Origin: an uncultured Lachnospiraceae bacterium
GTDB taxonomy: Bacteria > Bacillota_A > Clostridia > Lachnospirales > Lachnospiraceae
Assembly (NCBI GenBank): GCA_902780985.1
Contig: CACZHN010000153.1
Coordinates: 1 to 5,937, forward strand
Direction of reading: 5' to 3'
DNA length: 5,937 bases
The translations under genes were made by a program, and so were the position numbers. Below, one piece after another: positions 1-5,700 of this stretch (its first letter is position 1; each line of letters opens with the position of its first letter). Under the pieces are notes generated by a model. That model saw nothing but the letters and a program-made list of their open reading frames with translations, ran no database searches and had not been told where the DNA came from.

Positions 1-183
1 GAAGGTACAACCATCATGATGGTAACTCACAGTGAAAAGGTTGCAAGCTACAGTGAGAGGATAATCTTCCTTGTTGACGGTAATATCCAGGGTGAGCTAT
101 GCCTCGGAAAGCTTGAGTCGGACGATGATATTCCGGTAAGAGAGAGGAAACTCAGAAATTGGCTGCAGGAGAGGGACTGGTAA
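1..183 (+). CDS. ABC transporter ATP-binding protein, C-terminal fragment
   Basis: The window opens inside a reading frame of 60 codons ending in TAA at 181-183; the 5' part lies outside. The visible piece reads GTTIMMVTHSEKVASYSERI followed by IFLVDGNIQGEL. This is the H-loop (the His of VTHS, fragment residue 10, contacts the ATP gamma-phosphate) and the strand after it, as in MacB/LolD/BceA-type ATPases that partner FtsX-like permeases. The tail ending in NWLQERDW resembles the conserved C-terminal tail of Firmicute members. Walker A, Walker B and signature motif are not in view, so substrate and partner permease cannot be judged. Its stop codon overlaps the next start by one base, which indicates one operon and translational coupling with the lipoprotein hydrolase. 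Confidence 0.88.
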   Translation, partial: EGTTIMMVTHSEKVASYSERIIFLVDGNIQGELCLGKLESDDDIPVRERKLRNWLQERDW

Positions 184-1610
184 TGATGAAAAAGAGTATG
201 AGAAGTACGGCAGTGGTTCTTTCCCTGTTCCTTGCCGCAGGTCTTACGGGCTGCGGGGAGTCGAAGACGTATGAGAGTTATGAGATTCCCGAAGAAAAGG
301 AAAGTATCCTCACGCCGGTTGGAAATACAAATGTGGAAAATCCCATAATATATGAGGATGCGGGAGTTCCGGATAAGGAGATAAGCTCTTTTTCATCCGA
401 TAACGGTGCCTGTGTCATAAAGAAGATGGAACACTATTATGACATTACTCTGGACTATGAAAGTTTTACACCTGCCGAAGTGGGTAAAGCTTACGGAGAA
501 GAGATAACTGAAGTATATCCCGATTATCATGAAATTATAGAGCCGTATATATATTCGAATATCTACACGGGATTTCCGGCACTTACGGATGATTTTGATC
601 CTGTATGGGAGCGTGTATCTATGCTTGCCGAAACAATCCCCGAGGATTATTGGGAAGAGCTTGATGCCTTTGCCAAGGCTTTGTCGGGAGATGTGCACGG
701 TTACAGTGAAGACGGTCATATAAGCTACGAGGAAGCGGTTACATTTTGCTTTATCCCGGAAGCGCTTCGCGGTACAGCCTGCTCGGCACTTTCACTCTGG
801 GGTGAAAAAACAAGTACCGGAGACATGATCACATGCCGTAATCTGGAGTGGAATCTGGGCACGGATTTTGAAATGTGTAAGATCCATTCGGTGGTACATG
901 CCAAGAAGGGCGAAAAATCATATACCGGAATTTCTTTCCTGGGATTTGAAAGCATAGTATCCGCTATAAATAACGACGGTGTATTTGCGGCTATCCTGGA
1001 TGTAGGAAGCATGAACGAAAAGTATGTATATGAAGACAGAAAATGTTATACCTATGATCTTCGTTATGCTCTGGAGGAGTTTGACACCGCAAAGGAAGTA
1101 GGAGATTTCATGGTGGCTAACAGCGCGAACTATACATGGAGTCATAATCTTATCATTTCGGATAAGGATGCCAGCTACTGTGCCGAGGATGCGGTAAGTC
1201 AGCTGCAGGAGTCGGGTAAGGGTTATTCAATACTTCGCGATAATGAGACCCCGCTTTTGGACGGACTCAGTTGGGATAATCTTGACAGCCTGTGTATTGT
1301 TAATTCCTTTGCTTCGGAAGGTAATCAGGATGGGTTTGTCAGTCAGCATAATTTTGCGAGATTTAATAAATATAACGACTGGGTTGCATCACAGGACAAG
1401 TTTACGGTGGGAGAACTGAAGACCGCTCTCACACAGGAAAAGGTAGCTCAGGGTGAAGAGGCCGGAGAAGCCAAGGTAGATAATACCAGAAGCACATCCA
1501 CAGTACAGCTTATAATCGTGGATTATAATACAGGACGTGTTCAGGTAAGTTTCACCCCGGAAACAGGACCGACGGATGATGTTGTGTTTACAGACATTGG
1601 ATGTTATTGA
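183..1610 (+). CDS. Lipoprotein Ntn-hydrolase, C45/choloylglycine-hydrolase-like
   Basis: A 475-residue protein predicted to be exported and lipid-anchored. The N-terminus has KK, a hydrophobic stretch (residues 9-22) and the lipobox LTGC with Cys24. The start at ATG 183 (or adjacent ATG 186) fits the purine-rich GGAGAGGGA just upstream; an in-frame TTG at 159 would place the signal peptide internally and is less likely. Residues 25-199 form a pro-region. GTACSAL then gives putative nucleophile Cys200, followed by RNLEW (219-223), an INNDG segment resembling the family's oxyanion Asn motif, a NLIISDKD strand, IVNSF, NFARF and a closing STSTVQLIIVDYNTG strand. The order matches C45-type peptidases/acyltransferases and acid-ceramidase-like amidases. 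These Ntn enzymes cleave linear amide bonds after self-cleavage exposes the Cys. The Asp usual in RN-x-DW is Glu222 here. Substrate unknown; an N-acyl amide or peptide conjugate is a guess. It overlaps the ABC ATPase by one base. Confidence 0.75.
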   Translation: MMKKSMRSTAVVLSLFLAAGLTGCGESKTYESYEIPEEKESILTPVGNTNVENPIIYEDAGVPDKEISSFSSDNGACVIKKMEHYYDITLDYESFTPAEVGKAYGEEITEVYPDYHEIIEPYIYSNIYTGFPALTDDFDPVWERVSMLAETIPEDYWEELDAFAKALSGDVHGYSEDGHISYEEAVTFCFIPEALRGTACSALSLWGEKTSTGDMITCRNLEWNLGTDFEMCKIHSVVHAKKGEKSYTGISFLGFESIVSAINNDGVFAAILDVGSMNEKYVYEDRKCYTYDLRYALEEFDTAKEVGDFMVANSANYTWSHNLIISDKDASYCAEDAVSQLQESGKGYSILRDNETPLLDGLSWDNLDSLCIVNSFASEGNQDGFVSQHNFARFNKYNDWVASQDKFTVGELKTALTQEKVAQGEEAGEAKVDNTRSTSTVQLIIVDYNTGRVQVSFTPETGPTDDVVFTDIGCY

Positions 1611-1616
1611 TATAAT
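1587..1616 (+). promoter_or_regulatory. Sigma-A promoter for the response regulator leader
   Basis: TTTACA at 1587-1592 (5 of 6 matches to the -35 consensus), an 18-bp gap, then a perfect TATAAT at 1611-1616 preceded by TG at 1608-1609 (extended -10). The -35 and spacer lie in the end of the lipoprotein gene and the -10 directly follows its stop. Transcription would start near 1623 and give a leader of about 174 nt before the response regulator. This is the best promoter match I see upstream of the two-component genes; no transcript evidence is available. Confidence 0.6.
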
Positions 1617-1634
1617 GTGAAAAATGAAAATCAT

Positions 1635-1697
1635 TAAGGATGAATGATTATACTGCGTGAAAGCTCGCTTTCTAAGCAGTGTGATTATTCATCCTTA
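1635..1697 (+). repeat. Long inverted repeat, 22-bp RNA hairpin
   Basis: The arm at 1635-1656 pairs along all 22 positions with the arm at 1676-1697, with three G-U pairs when read as + strand RNA. The apical part contains an inner GAAAG/CTTTC stem around CTCG (1659-1672), with an asymmetric internal loop between the two stems. It begins about 12 nt after the predicted transcription start. Only TTATTT follows, so it is a poor intrinsic terminator by itself. It may stabilise the 5' end, form part of a riboregulator or small RNA, or be a dispersed palindromic element. Confidence 0.75.
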
Positions 1698-1700
1698 TTT

Positions 1701-1713
1701 GAGGCGAAGCCTC
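1701..1713 (+). repeat. Short GAGGC-GAA-GCCTC hairpin
   Basis: A 5-bp perfect stem with a GAA loop, sitting between the 22-bp hairpin and the terminator-like hairpin. Its core GCGAAGC (1704-1710) recurs at 1736-1742 in the next hairpin. The heptamer GCGAAGC is known as an exceptionally stable DNA mini-hairpin. Confidence 0.6.
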
Positions 1714-1767
1714 ATCATCGCTGAATGGTAGTTTGGCGAAGCCAAACGGATTCAGCGATTGATTTTT
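1712..1767 (+). terminator. Terminator-like hairpin, candidate attenuator
   Basis: Outer stem ATCGCTGAAT (1717-1726) with ATTCAGCGAT (1750-1759), extended by TCA/TGA (1712-1714 with 1760-1762) across a 2-nt bulge. The inner stem is GTTTGGC (1731-1737) with GCCAAAC (1741-1747) closed by GAA. TTTTT at 1763-1767 follows the stem directly, as in Rho-independent terminators. It could end transcripts of the lipoprotein operon. Because the only promoter I can see before the response regulator lies upstream of it, it could also attenuate that gene or end a small RNA of about 145 nt. The T-run is short, so termination may be partial. Confidence 0.5.
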
Positions 1768-1778
1768 ATGTGGTGTAC

Positions 1779-1796
1779 AGCTAGGGGGGGATAGCT
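1779..1796 (+). promoter_or_regulatory. G7 Shine-Dalgarno tract inside a small inverted repeat
   Basis: AGCTA (1779-1783) and TAGCT (1792-1796) flank GGGGGGG (1784-1790), ending one base before the ATG at 1797. The G-run with the preceding A is the only Shine-Dalgarno-like element upstream of the response regulator, 6 nt from the start. Pairing of the 5-bp arms would put it in a hairpin loop. The site is unlike the AGGAG-type sites of the neighbouring genes. Confidence 0.5.
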
Positions 1797-2480
1797 ATGA
1801 CGGATATACTTATAATTGAAGATAATGAGCAGCTGGGACAGCTGATCGCGGATTTCCTGAAGAAGGAAGGATGGACTATCCAATGGGTACAGAGTGCCGA
1901 GGATGGTCTTCTTTTGCTTGAGAAGGAATCTTTTAAGCTGATGCTGCTGGATGTTATGCTGCCGGGAAAAGACGGATTCGAGGCTCTCAGTGAGATAAGG
2001 AAGACCAGAAAGTTCCCGGTTCTTATGATGAGCGCAAAAACCGATGATGACAGTAAGATCCTCGGTATGGAGATAGGTGCCGACGACTATGTGGATAAGC
2101 CGTTTTCAATTCCTGTGCTTACATCGAAGATCAAAGCTCTTATGAGAAGAAGCTATGATATAGCCGAGGAGAAGGAGATCATTTCGGCGGAAGGCATAAC
2201 CGTAGATATAAGCGCCAGAAAGGTTTATAAGGACGAGAACCTTGTGGACGTAAAGGGCAAGGAGTTCGACCTCCTGGTATATCTTATGCAGAACCGCGGC
2301 AAGGCACTCAGGAAAGAGAACATTTTCAATAATGTATGGGGTGAGAGCTGTTTCAGCGAGCTTTCTTCTCTGGGCGTATATGTAAGCTGGCTCAGGGATA
2401 AGATCGAAGACAACCCTCGTGAGCCGAAACTGATAAAGACCGTATATAAAGTCGGATATCAGTTCGGAGAAACATCATGA
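1797..2480 (+). CDS. OmpR/PhoB-family response regulator
   Basis: A 227-residue two-domain regulator of ordinary length for the family. The receiver domain (about 1-120) has the acidic pair E8/D9, phospho-acceptor D52 in LLLDVMLPG, S79 at the Ser/Thr switch, Y98 at the aromatic switch and K101 in DKPF, so it looks phosphorylation-competent. The winged-helix output domain (about 130-225) contains KGKEFDLLVYL, a recognition-helix region LGVYVSWLRDKIE and the wing TVYKVGYQF. It should bind DNA as a dimer after phosphorylation by the kinase encoded immediately downstream, which overlaps it by ATGA (2477-2480). Targets are unknown; the lipoprotein/ABC operon upstream, its own leader, and the LytTR operon downstream are natural candidates. 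No close match to a named regulator can be claimed. Confidence 0.95.
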   Translation: MTDILIIEDNEQLGQLIADFLKKEGWTIQWVQSAEDGLLLLEKESFKLMLLDVMLPGKDGFEALSEIRKTRKFPVLMMSAKTDDDSKILGMEIGADDYVDKPFSIPVLTSKIKALMRRSYDIAEEKEIISAEGITVDISARKVYKDENLVDVKGKEFDLLVYLMQNRGKALRKENIFNNVWGESCFSELSSLGVYVSWLRDKIEDNPREPKLIKTVYKVGYQFGETS

Positions 2481-3853
2481 AGGCGTATATAAACAGGCTT
2501 TTGGTAATCGTACTTGCATTTGTCTTGTTATTTATATGTGTAAATGCAGTGGGACAGAAGCTTGTTTCAAAAAGGATATCCGAAAGAAATGTAGTCGTAG
2601 ACCGTATTAATTCGGAAATAGAGAATGAACTTAAGGCGGCGGAGACAAAAATATCAATTCAGGATATATGGCCGAATCCGAATAAGATCAATGTCCGGAA
2701 AGTTCTGAATGATGTATTCTATACGAGAAAAGATGAGTGGAAGAGCATCTACGGAGAAAAGGCATGTCCGACGGAAGTGAAAGTAGTCATGTTTAACAGT
2801 GATCTTTTCGACCGGGATTCGGACGACTGCGAACTCGGAGGTGAAGGTTCCTTTATCCGCGATATTTATATCATGGATCATTTAGAAGGAGTTTCGGAAT
2901 ATACCTTTACGGATTACGGAAACCCAAAGATCATGCTGGTCATGAACATTGCCATAGCCGTATGTATGCTGATCGTGATCATATACAGCCTTTGGATATA
3001 CAGGAAAGTAATTGTGCCTTTCAACCGTCTGTCGGATTACCCGGAAAGGTTATCGAAGGGTGAATTAACCGAAAAGCTTCCGGAATCTAAAAACAGGTTT
3101 TTCGGAAAATATATCTGGAGCATGAATATGCTGGCGGATAAAATGGAGAATGACAGAAAGACCATTCGCAGGATATCCGATGAGCATCAGAAGCTGGTAA
3201 CCGTGCTGGTTCACGGGATAAAGACCCCGGCGGCAAATATAAAGCTTCTTTCCGAGGCTATCGCTACGGGACTTTACGATCCTGAGGGAAACGTCAATGA
3301 GAAAGATGCTGAGCTGGCAGGTAAAATCGAAAAAAATGCGGATGAGATCGAGAGGATAGTATCCGAAGCGGTGGATGTCGCAAATGACACCATCTTTGAG
3401 TATGATCCGGAGAAGAAGTCTTTCTACAGAGATAAGATAATAGATTTCGTTAAAGAGGAATATTCCAACCGACTTAAGATGGGAAGGATTACATTTAATA
3501 TTGAATCGGAAGGTAATCCGCTTATAAACAGCGACTTTGACGGTGTCTGCAGGATCCTGAGACAGATTATGGATAATGCCATAAAGTACGGAGACGGAAC
3601 AGGGATAACCCTGAAAATGTATAAGACTGAAGAAGGGCACTTTATAACTGTTTCCGATAAGGGAGAGGCACTTCCGGAAAGTGAACTTCCTTTCGTATTC
3701 AACAGTATGTGGCGTGGGTCCAATTCAGGTCAGGTGCAGGGAAGCGGAGTCGGCCTGTATGAGGCAAGATATATTGCGAGAAAACTGGGCGGCGACATCC
3801 GTATGAGATCCGCTGACCATGAGACGGAAGTGACGGTATTTCTGCCGTTATGA
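2477..3853 (+). CDS. Membrane sensor histidine kinase
   Basis: A 458-residue kinase with ATG at 2477 and GGAGA 6 nt upstream. Order: TM1 (about 8-25), an extracellular sensor of about 125 residues (26-151) with two cysteines (97, 118) and an acidic stretch DRDSDDCE, TM2 (152-175), a HAMP-like linker (176-228), the HisKA dimerisation helix with VHGIKTP (His246), and an HATPase domain with N box MDNAIKYG (Asn367), G1 box SDKG (Asp394, Gly396), F box LPFVF and G2 box GSGVGL (422-427). It should autophosphorylate His246 and pass phosphate to the upstream response regulator. Oddly, the residue after the His is Gly247, where HisKA kinases almost always have Glu or Asp; Thr250 at H+4 is kept. The signal sensed is not evident, and no transporter gene follows it directly. 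Confidence 0.95.
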   Translation: MKAYINRLLVIVLAFVLLFICVNAVGQKLVSKRISERNVVVDRINSEIENELKAAETKISIQDIWPNPNKINVRKVLNDVFYTRKDEWKSIYGEKACPTEVKVVMFNSDLFDRDSDDCELGGEGSFIRDIYIMDHLEGVSEYTFTDYGNPKIMLVMNIAIAVCMLIVIIYSLWIYRKVIVPFNRLSDYPERLSKGELTEKLPESKNRFFGKYIWSMNMLADKMENDRKTIRRISDEHQKLVTVLVHGIKTPAANIKLLSEAIATGLYDPEGNVNEKDAELAGKIEKNADEIERIVSEAVDVANDTIFEYDPEKKSFYRDKIIDFVKEEYSNRLKMGRITFNIESEGNPLINSDFDGVCRILRQIMDNAIKYGDGTGITLKMYKTEEGHFITVSDKGEALPESELPFVFNSMWRGSNSGQVQGSGVGLYEARYIARKLGGDIRMRSADHETEVTVFLPL

Positions 3854-3855
3854 TG

Positions 3856-3882
3856 ACAGGTTATACATGAATATGTACCTGT
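3856..3882 (+). repeat. Imperfect inverted repeat after the kinase gene
   Basis: ACAGGT (3856-3861) pairs with ACCTGT (3877-3882) and ACAT (3865-3868) with ATGT (3873-3876), leaving a 3-nt bulge and a GAAT loop. It overlaps the direct repeat and is followed by mixed sequence without a T-run, so it does not look like a terminator. It may be a dyad operator or merely a consequence of the direct repeat. Confidence 0.35.
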
Positions 3883-3887
3883 TATAC
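3856..3887 (+). promoter_or_regulatory. Direct repeat with 21-bp spacing, candidate LytTR operator
   Basis: ACAGGTTATAC (3856-3866) and ACCTGTTATAC (3877-3887) match at 9 of 11 positions and are offset by exactly 21 bp, two helical turns. LytTR proteins typically bind paired direct repeats of about 9 bp separated by about 12 bp, placed just upstream of or overlapping the -35 region, and their sites commonly contain GTT. The match to the published consensus is only partial. Its position just upstream of a LytTR gene suggests autoregulation; binding by the OmpR-type regulator is the alternative. Confidence 0.45.
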
Positions 3888-3909
3888 CGGATTCGTTGAC
3901 TATGGATTG

Positions 3910-3915
3910 TATAAA
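3910..3915 (+). promoter_or_regulatory. Possible -10 element of the LytTR operon
   Basis: TATAAA (5 of 6 matches to TATAAT) lies 33 nt before the TTG start. The expected -35 position (about 3887-3892, CCGGAT) has no match to TTGACA but directly abuts the second 21-bp-spaced repeat, as in activator-dependent promoters. An alternative pairing is TTGACT (3896-3901) with TAAAAA (3919-3924) at 17 bp, but this would start transcription almost at the ribosome binding site. Confidence 0.35.
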
Positions 3916-3942
3916 GAATAAAAAGGTTATGGAGGCAGACGA

Positions 3943-4395
3943 TTGAAGCTTTTTGTAAGAGATAAACTTAATCTTGCAGAAACGGAAGTTGAGATAAGAT
4001 GCAGAGAGCGGGACGAAGAGGTGGAAAACCTTATCAGGACCATTAAATCTGCGGGCGATACGCTTATCGGAGAAAAGGAAAACGGAGATAAAACACCGGT
4101 ATACATTTCCAAGGTCCTTTACTTCGAGGCAGTGGACAGAAATGTATTCGCCTATACAACATCCGAAATCTACAGGATAAAGAGAACCCTTTATGACCTT
4201 GAAGATATGGCTTTGAACAACTTCTTTGTAAGGATTTCAAAGTCTGTGATCGTTAATCTGAAAGCTGTTCAGAAGATATCTCCCGATAATTCAAGACGAT
4301 TAAAACTCCTTCTCCGTAACGGGGAATGGGTGGTCGTATCGAGGAATTTCGTAAATGATTTCAAGAAAGCTCTTGGAATGAAGGGAGGTGCCTGA
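3943..4395 (+). CDS. LytTR-domain transcriptional regulator without receiver
   Basis: A 150-residue protein starting at TTG 3943; GGAGG at 3931-3935 with 7-nt spacing fixes this start, and the upstream ATG at 3929 is out of frame. Residues 1-45 form a short N-terminal alpha/beta segment (VEIRCRERDEEVENLI) common in stand-alone LytTR proteins. Residues 50-146 are the LytTR DNA-binding domain: VYISKVLYFEAVDRNVFAY, IYRIKRTLYDLED, FFVRISKSVIVNL, LLLRNGEWVVVSRNFV. There is no receiver domain, so activity is not set by phosphorylation. In LytTR regulatory systems such as HdrRM and BrsRM of Streptococcus mutans, a protein like this is held in check by a co-encoded membrane protein. The next gene, 2 nt downstream, fits that role, and its Shine-Dalgarno GGGAGGTG lies inside this gene's end. 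Confidence 0.93.
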   Translation: MKLFVRDKLNLAETEVEIRCRERDEEVENLIRTIKSAGDTLIGEKENGDKTPVYISKVLYFEAVDRNVFAYTTSEIYRIKRTLYDLEDMALNNFFVRISKSVIVNLKAVQKISPDNSRRLKLLLRNGEWVVVSRNFVNDFKKALGMKGGA

Positions 4396-4397
4396 TC

Positions 4398-4907
4398 ATG
4401 GATAAGATGATGAGTTTTGAAGAAGAACGACAGTATCTGGCAAAAAAGAGAATATTATTTGCTCTGGCAAAAAGTTTATCCATCGGCGGCCTGTGTTTTT
4501 CGATGAGCATGTTCTTAACATGTATCGTTTTTGCTTATGAAAATCTGACCATGGATCCGGTGATGATACTGAAAATGTGGATTACATTTTTTGTTCTGAC
4601 GATCTATACATTTATAAGAATCTGGGTCGGCACCAGCAAATGGGCTATGAATAAGCCGTTTATACTGCTAAATGTGATGTTTATGCCGCTGTACCTTGTG
4701 ACGGTGCTTATCTTTGCCATGGATCTGACAAAGGGGCTTTACGGAAACGACAGATGGAAGGTGCTTGTTCTGTATGCGGTGCTGTTCCTATGCACATTTT
4801 CAATTAAGCAGCTTATAGATTATCTGAGATATAAAGCTAAAACAAATGTTATGAACGATGCTCTGAATGATTTTCTGAAGGAGCATGAATGGGATGAAAA
4901 AGAATAA
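4398..4907 (+). CDS. DUF3021-like four-helix membrane protein, putative LytTR inhibitor
   Basis: A 169-residue protein with a charged cytoplasmic N-terminus (EEERQYLAKKR), four predicted membrane helices (about 26-47, 55-77, 87-108, 119-140) and a charged C-terminal tail (about 142-169). Size, helix layout, the SKWAMNKP turn before helix 3 and the amphipathic tail resemble DUF3021 proteins, which are repeatedly encoded next to stand-alone LytTR regulators. By analogy with HdrM and BrsM it may bind and sequester the LytTR protein at the membrane. The family assignment is by pattern, not by search; an unrelated four-helix LytTR-associated protein remains possible. Its end overlaps the CPBP gene by 14 nt, so production of the two is coupled. 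Confidence 0.6.
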   Translation: MDKMMSFEEERQYLAKKRILFALAKSLSIGGLCFSMSMFLTCIVFAYENLTMDPVMILKMWITFFVLTIYTFIRIWVGTSKWAMNKPFILLNVMFMPLYLVTVLIFAMDLTKGLYGNDRWKVLVLYAVLFLCTFSIKQLIDYLRYKAKTNVMNDALNDFLKEHEWDEKE

Positions 4908-5700
4908 TTATGCGGTTGTATTACGGGTTGCTTTAGGACTTGCGGTATGGTTTGCGATATATAAATGCTATGCTGCGTTTGCGGAACCTTTATTTGCGGA
5001 CAGATTGCCGGAGATGGCGGTTCTCATACTGCGAAGCATGGTGGTCCCTTATACATTGGGACTGGGCGGATGTTATCTTGTCATAACAGGCATGGAAAGA
5101 CTGCCGATGCCGGGAGGACTTAAAGCGACTCCGGGACTTACGCTTAAGGCATTTATAGTTCAGATGGGACTTTCGATGCCTGTTATAATAATTGTAAATA
5201 TATTGTGCAACATGATGGGGGCAGGAAGAGTGATCATGACTGCCGATATGCTGTTCGGAAAGAATCGGCTGTTCTATTTTGTACTGCTTCTGATATTTAA
5301 TCCGATCTTTGAGGAACTTCTTTTCAGGAAGATATCGCTGGACAGACTTATGGTTATCGGGGAAGTGCCGGCCATTATCGTATCGGCCGTATTCTTTGCA
5401 CTGCCGCATATTTATTCGGCAGGAATTCCTCAGTTCTTCGGTACATTTATCATAGCACTTGTATATGCATACTTAAGAGTGAAGACGGGAAGGATGTGGC
5501 CGGTGATCGTGCTGCACAGCTTATTCAATGTATACGGCTGTTACTTTGCAATTTTCATGCAGAGCCGAGTTCCTACAACGGGCATTTTTATACTACTGAG
5601 TATATTAATTTTACCGATCACTGCTGTTATACTGGTCGTGAAGCATTTTAAGGGAAATGCGGTGAATAACGATTATGTATACAGTAAAGGAGTACTATGA
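4894..5700 (+). CDS. CPBP-family intramembrane metalloprotease
   Basis: A 268-residue, multi-helix membrane protein of the CPBP (CAAX protease and bacteriocin-processing, Abi) family. All three motifs are intact: EELLFR (Glu140, Glu141, Arg145), FALPH (Phe168, His172) and HSLFN (His208, Asn212), so it should be catalytically competent. Start choice: AAGGAG (4878-4883) is 10 nt from ATG 4894 but only 1 nt from in-frame ATG 4885, so 4894 is preferred; using 4885 adds MNG. Family members perform CAAX-type cleavage, confer self-immunity to bacteriocins (PlnI-like) or process peptides. Its place in a LytTR operon recalls bacteriocin-immunity loci and allows the idea that it acts on the neighbouring membrane protein; that is inference. 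It overlaps the next gene by ATGA (5697-5700). Confidence 0.92.
   Translation: MKKNNYAVVLRVALGLAVWFAIYKCYAAFAEPLFADRLPEMAVLILRSMVVPYTLGLGGCYLVITGMERLPMPGGLKATPGLTLKAFIVQMGLSMPVIIIVNILCNMMGAGRVIMTADMLFGKNRLFYFVLLLIFNPIFEELLFRKISLDRLMVIGEVPAIIVSAVFFALPHIYSAGIPQFFGTFIIALVYAYLRVKTGRMWPVIVLHSLFNVYGCYFAIFMQSRVPTTGIFILLSILILPITAVILVVKHFKGNAVNNDYVYSKGVL

Noticed and set aside
159..182. Upstream TTG start for the lipoprotein gene, adding eight residues
   Set aside because: It would put a non-signal segment ahead of the signal peptide and lies within the ABC ATPase end; ATG 183 has a good ribosome binding site and gives a normal lipoprotein N-terminus.
1644..1784. Two small in-line ORFs of 26 and 19 codons (1644-1724 and 1725-1784) in the intergenic region
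   Set aside because: They run through the hairpins, lack a properly spaced ribosome binding site and resemble chance translation of palindromic sequence.
3065..3640. 191-codon reverse-strand ORF opposite the kinase, and other antisense ORFs
   Set aside because: They lie antisense to clearly conserved domains, show no recognisable motif and have no start context.
3856..3882. Hairpin after the kinase as a transcription terminator
   Set aside because: No T-run follows and the stem is AT-rich and bulged.
5032..5038. Additional GCGAAGC in the CPBP gene
   Set aside because: It is within coding sequence without extended flanking pairing; expected by chance.
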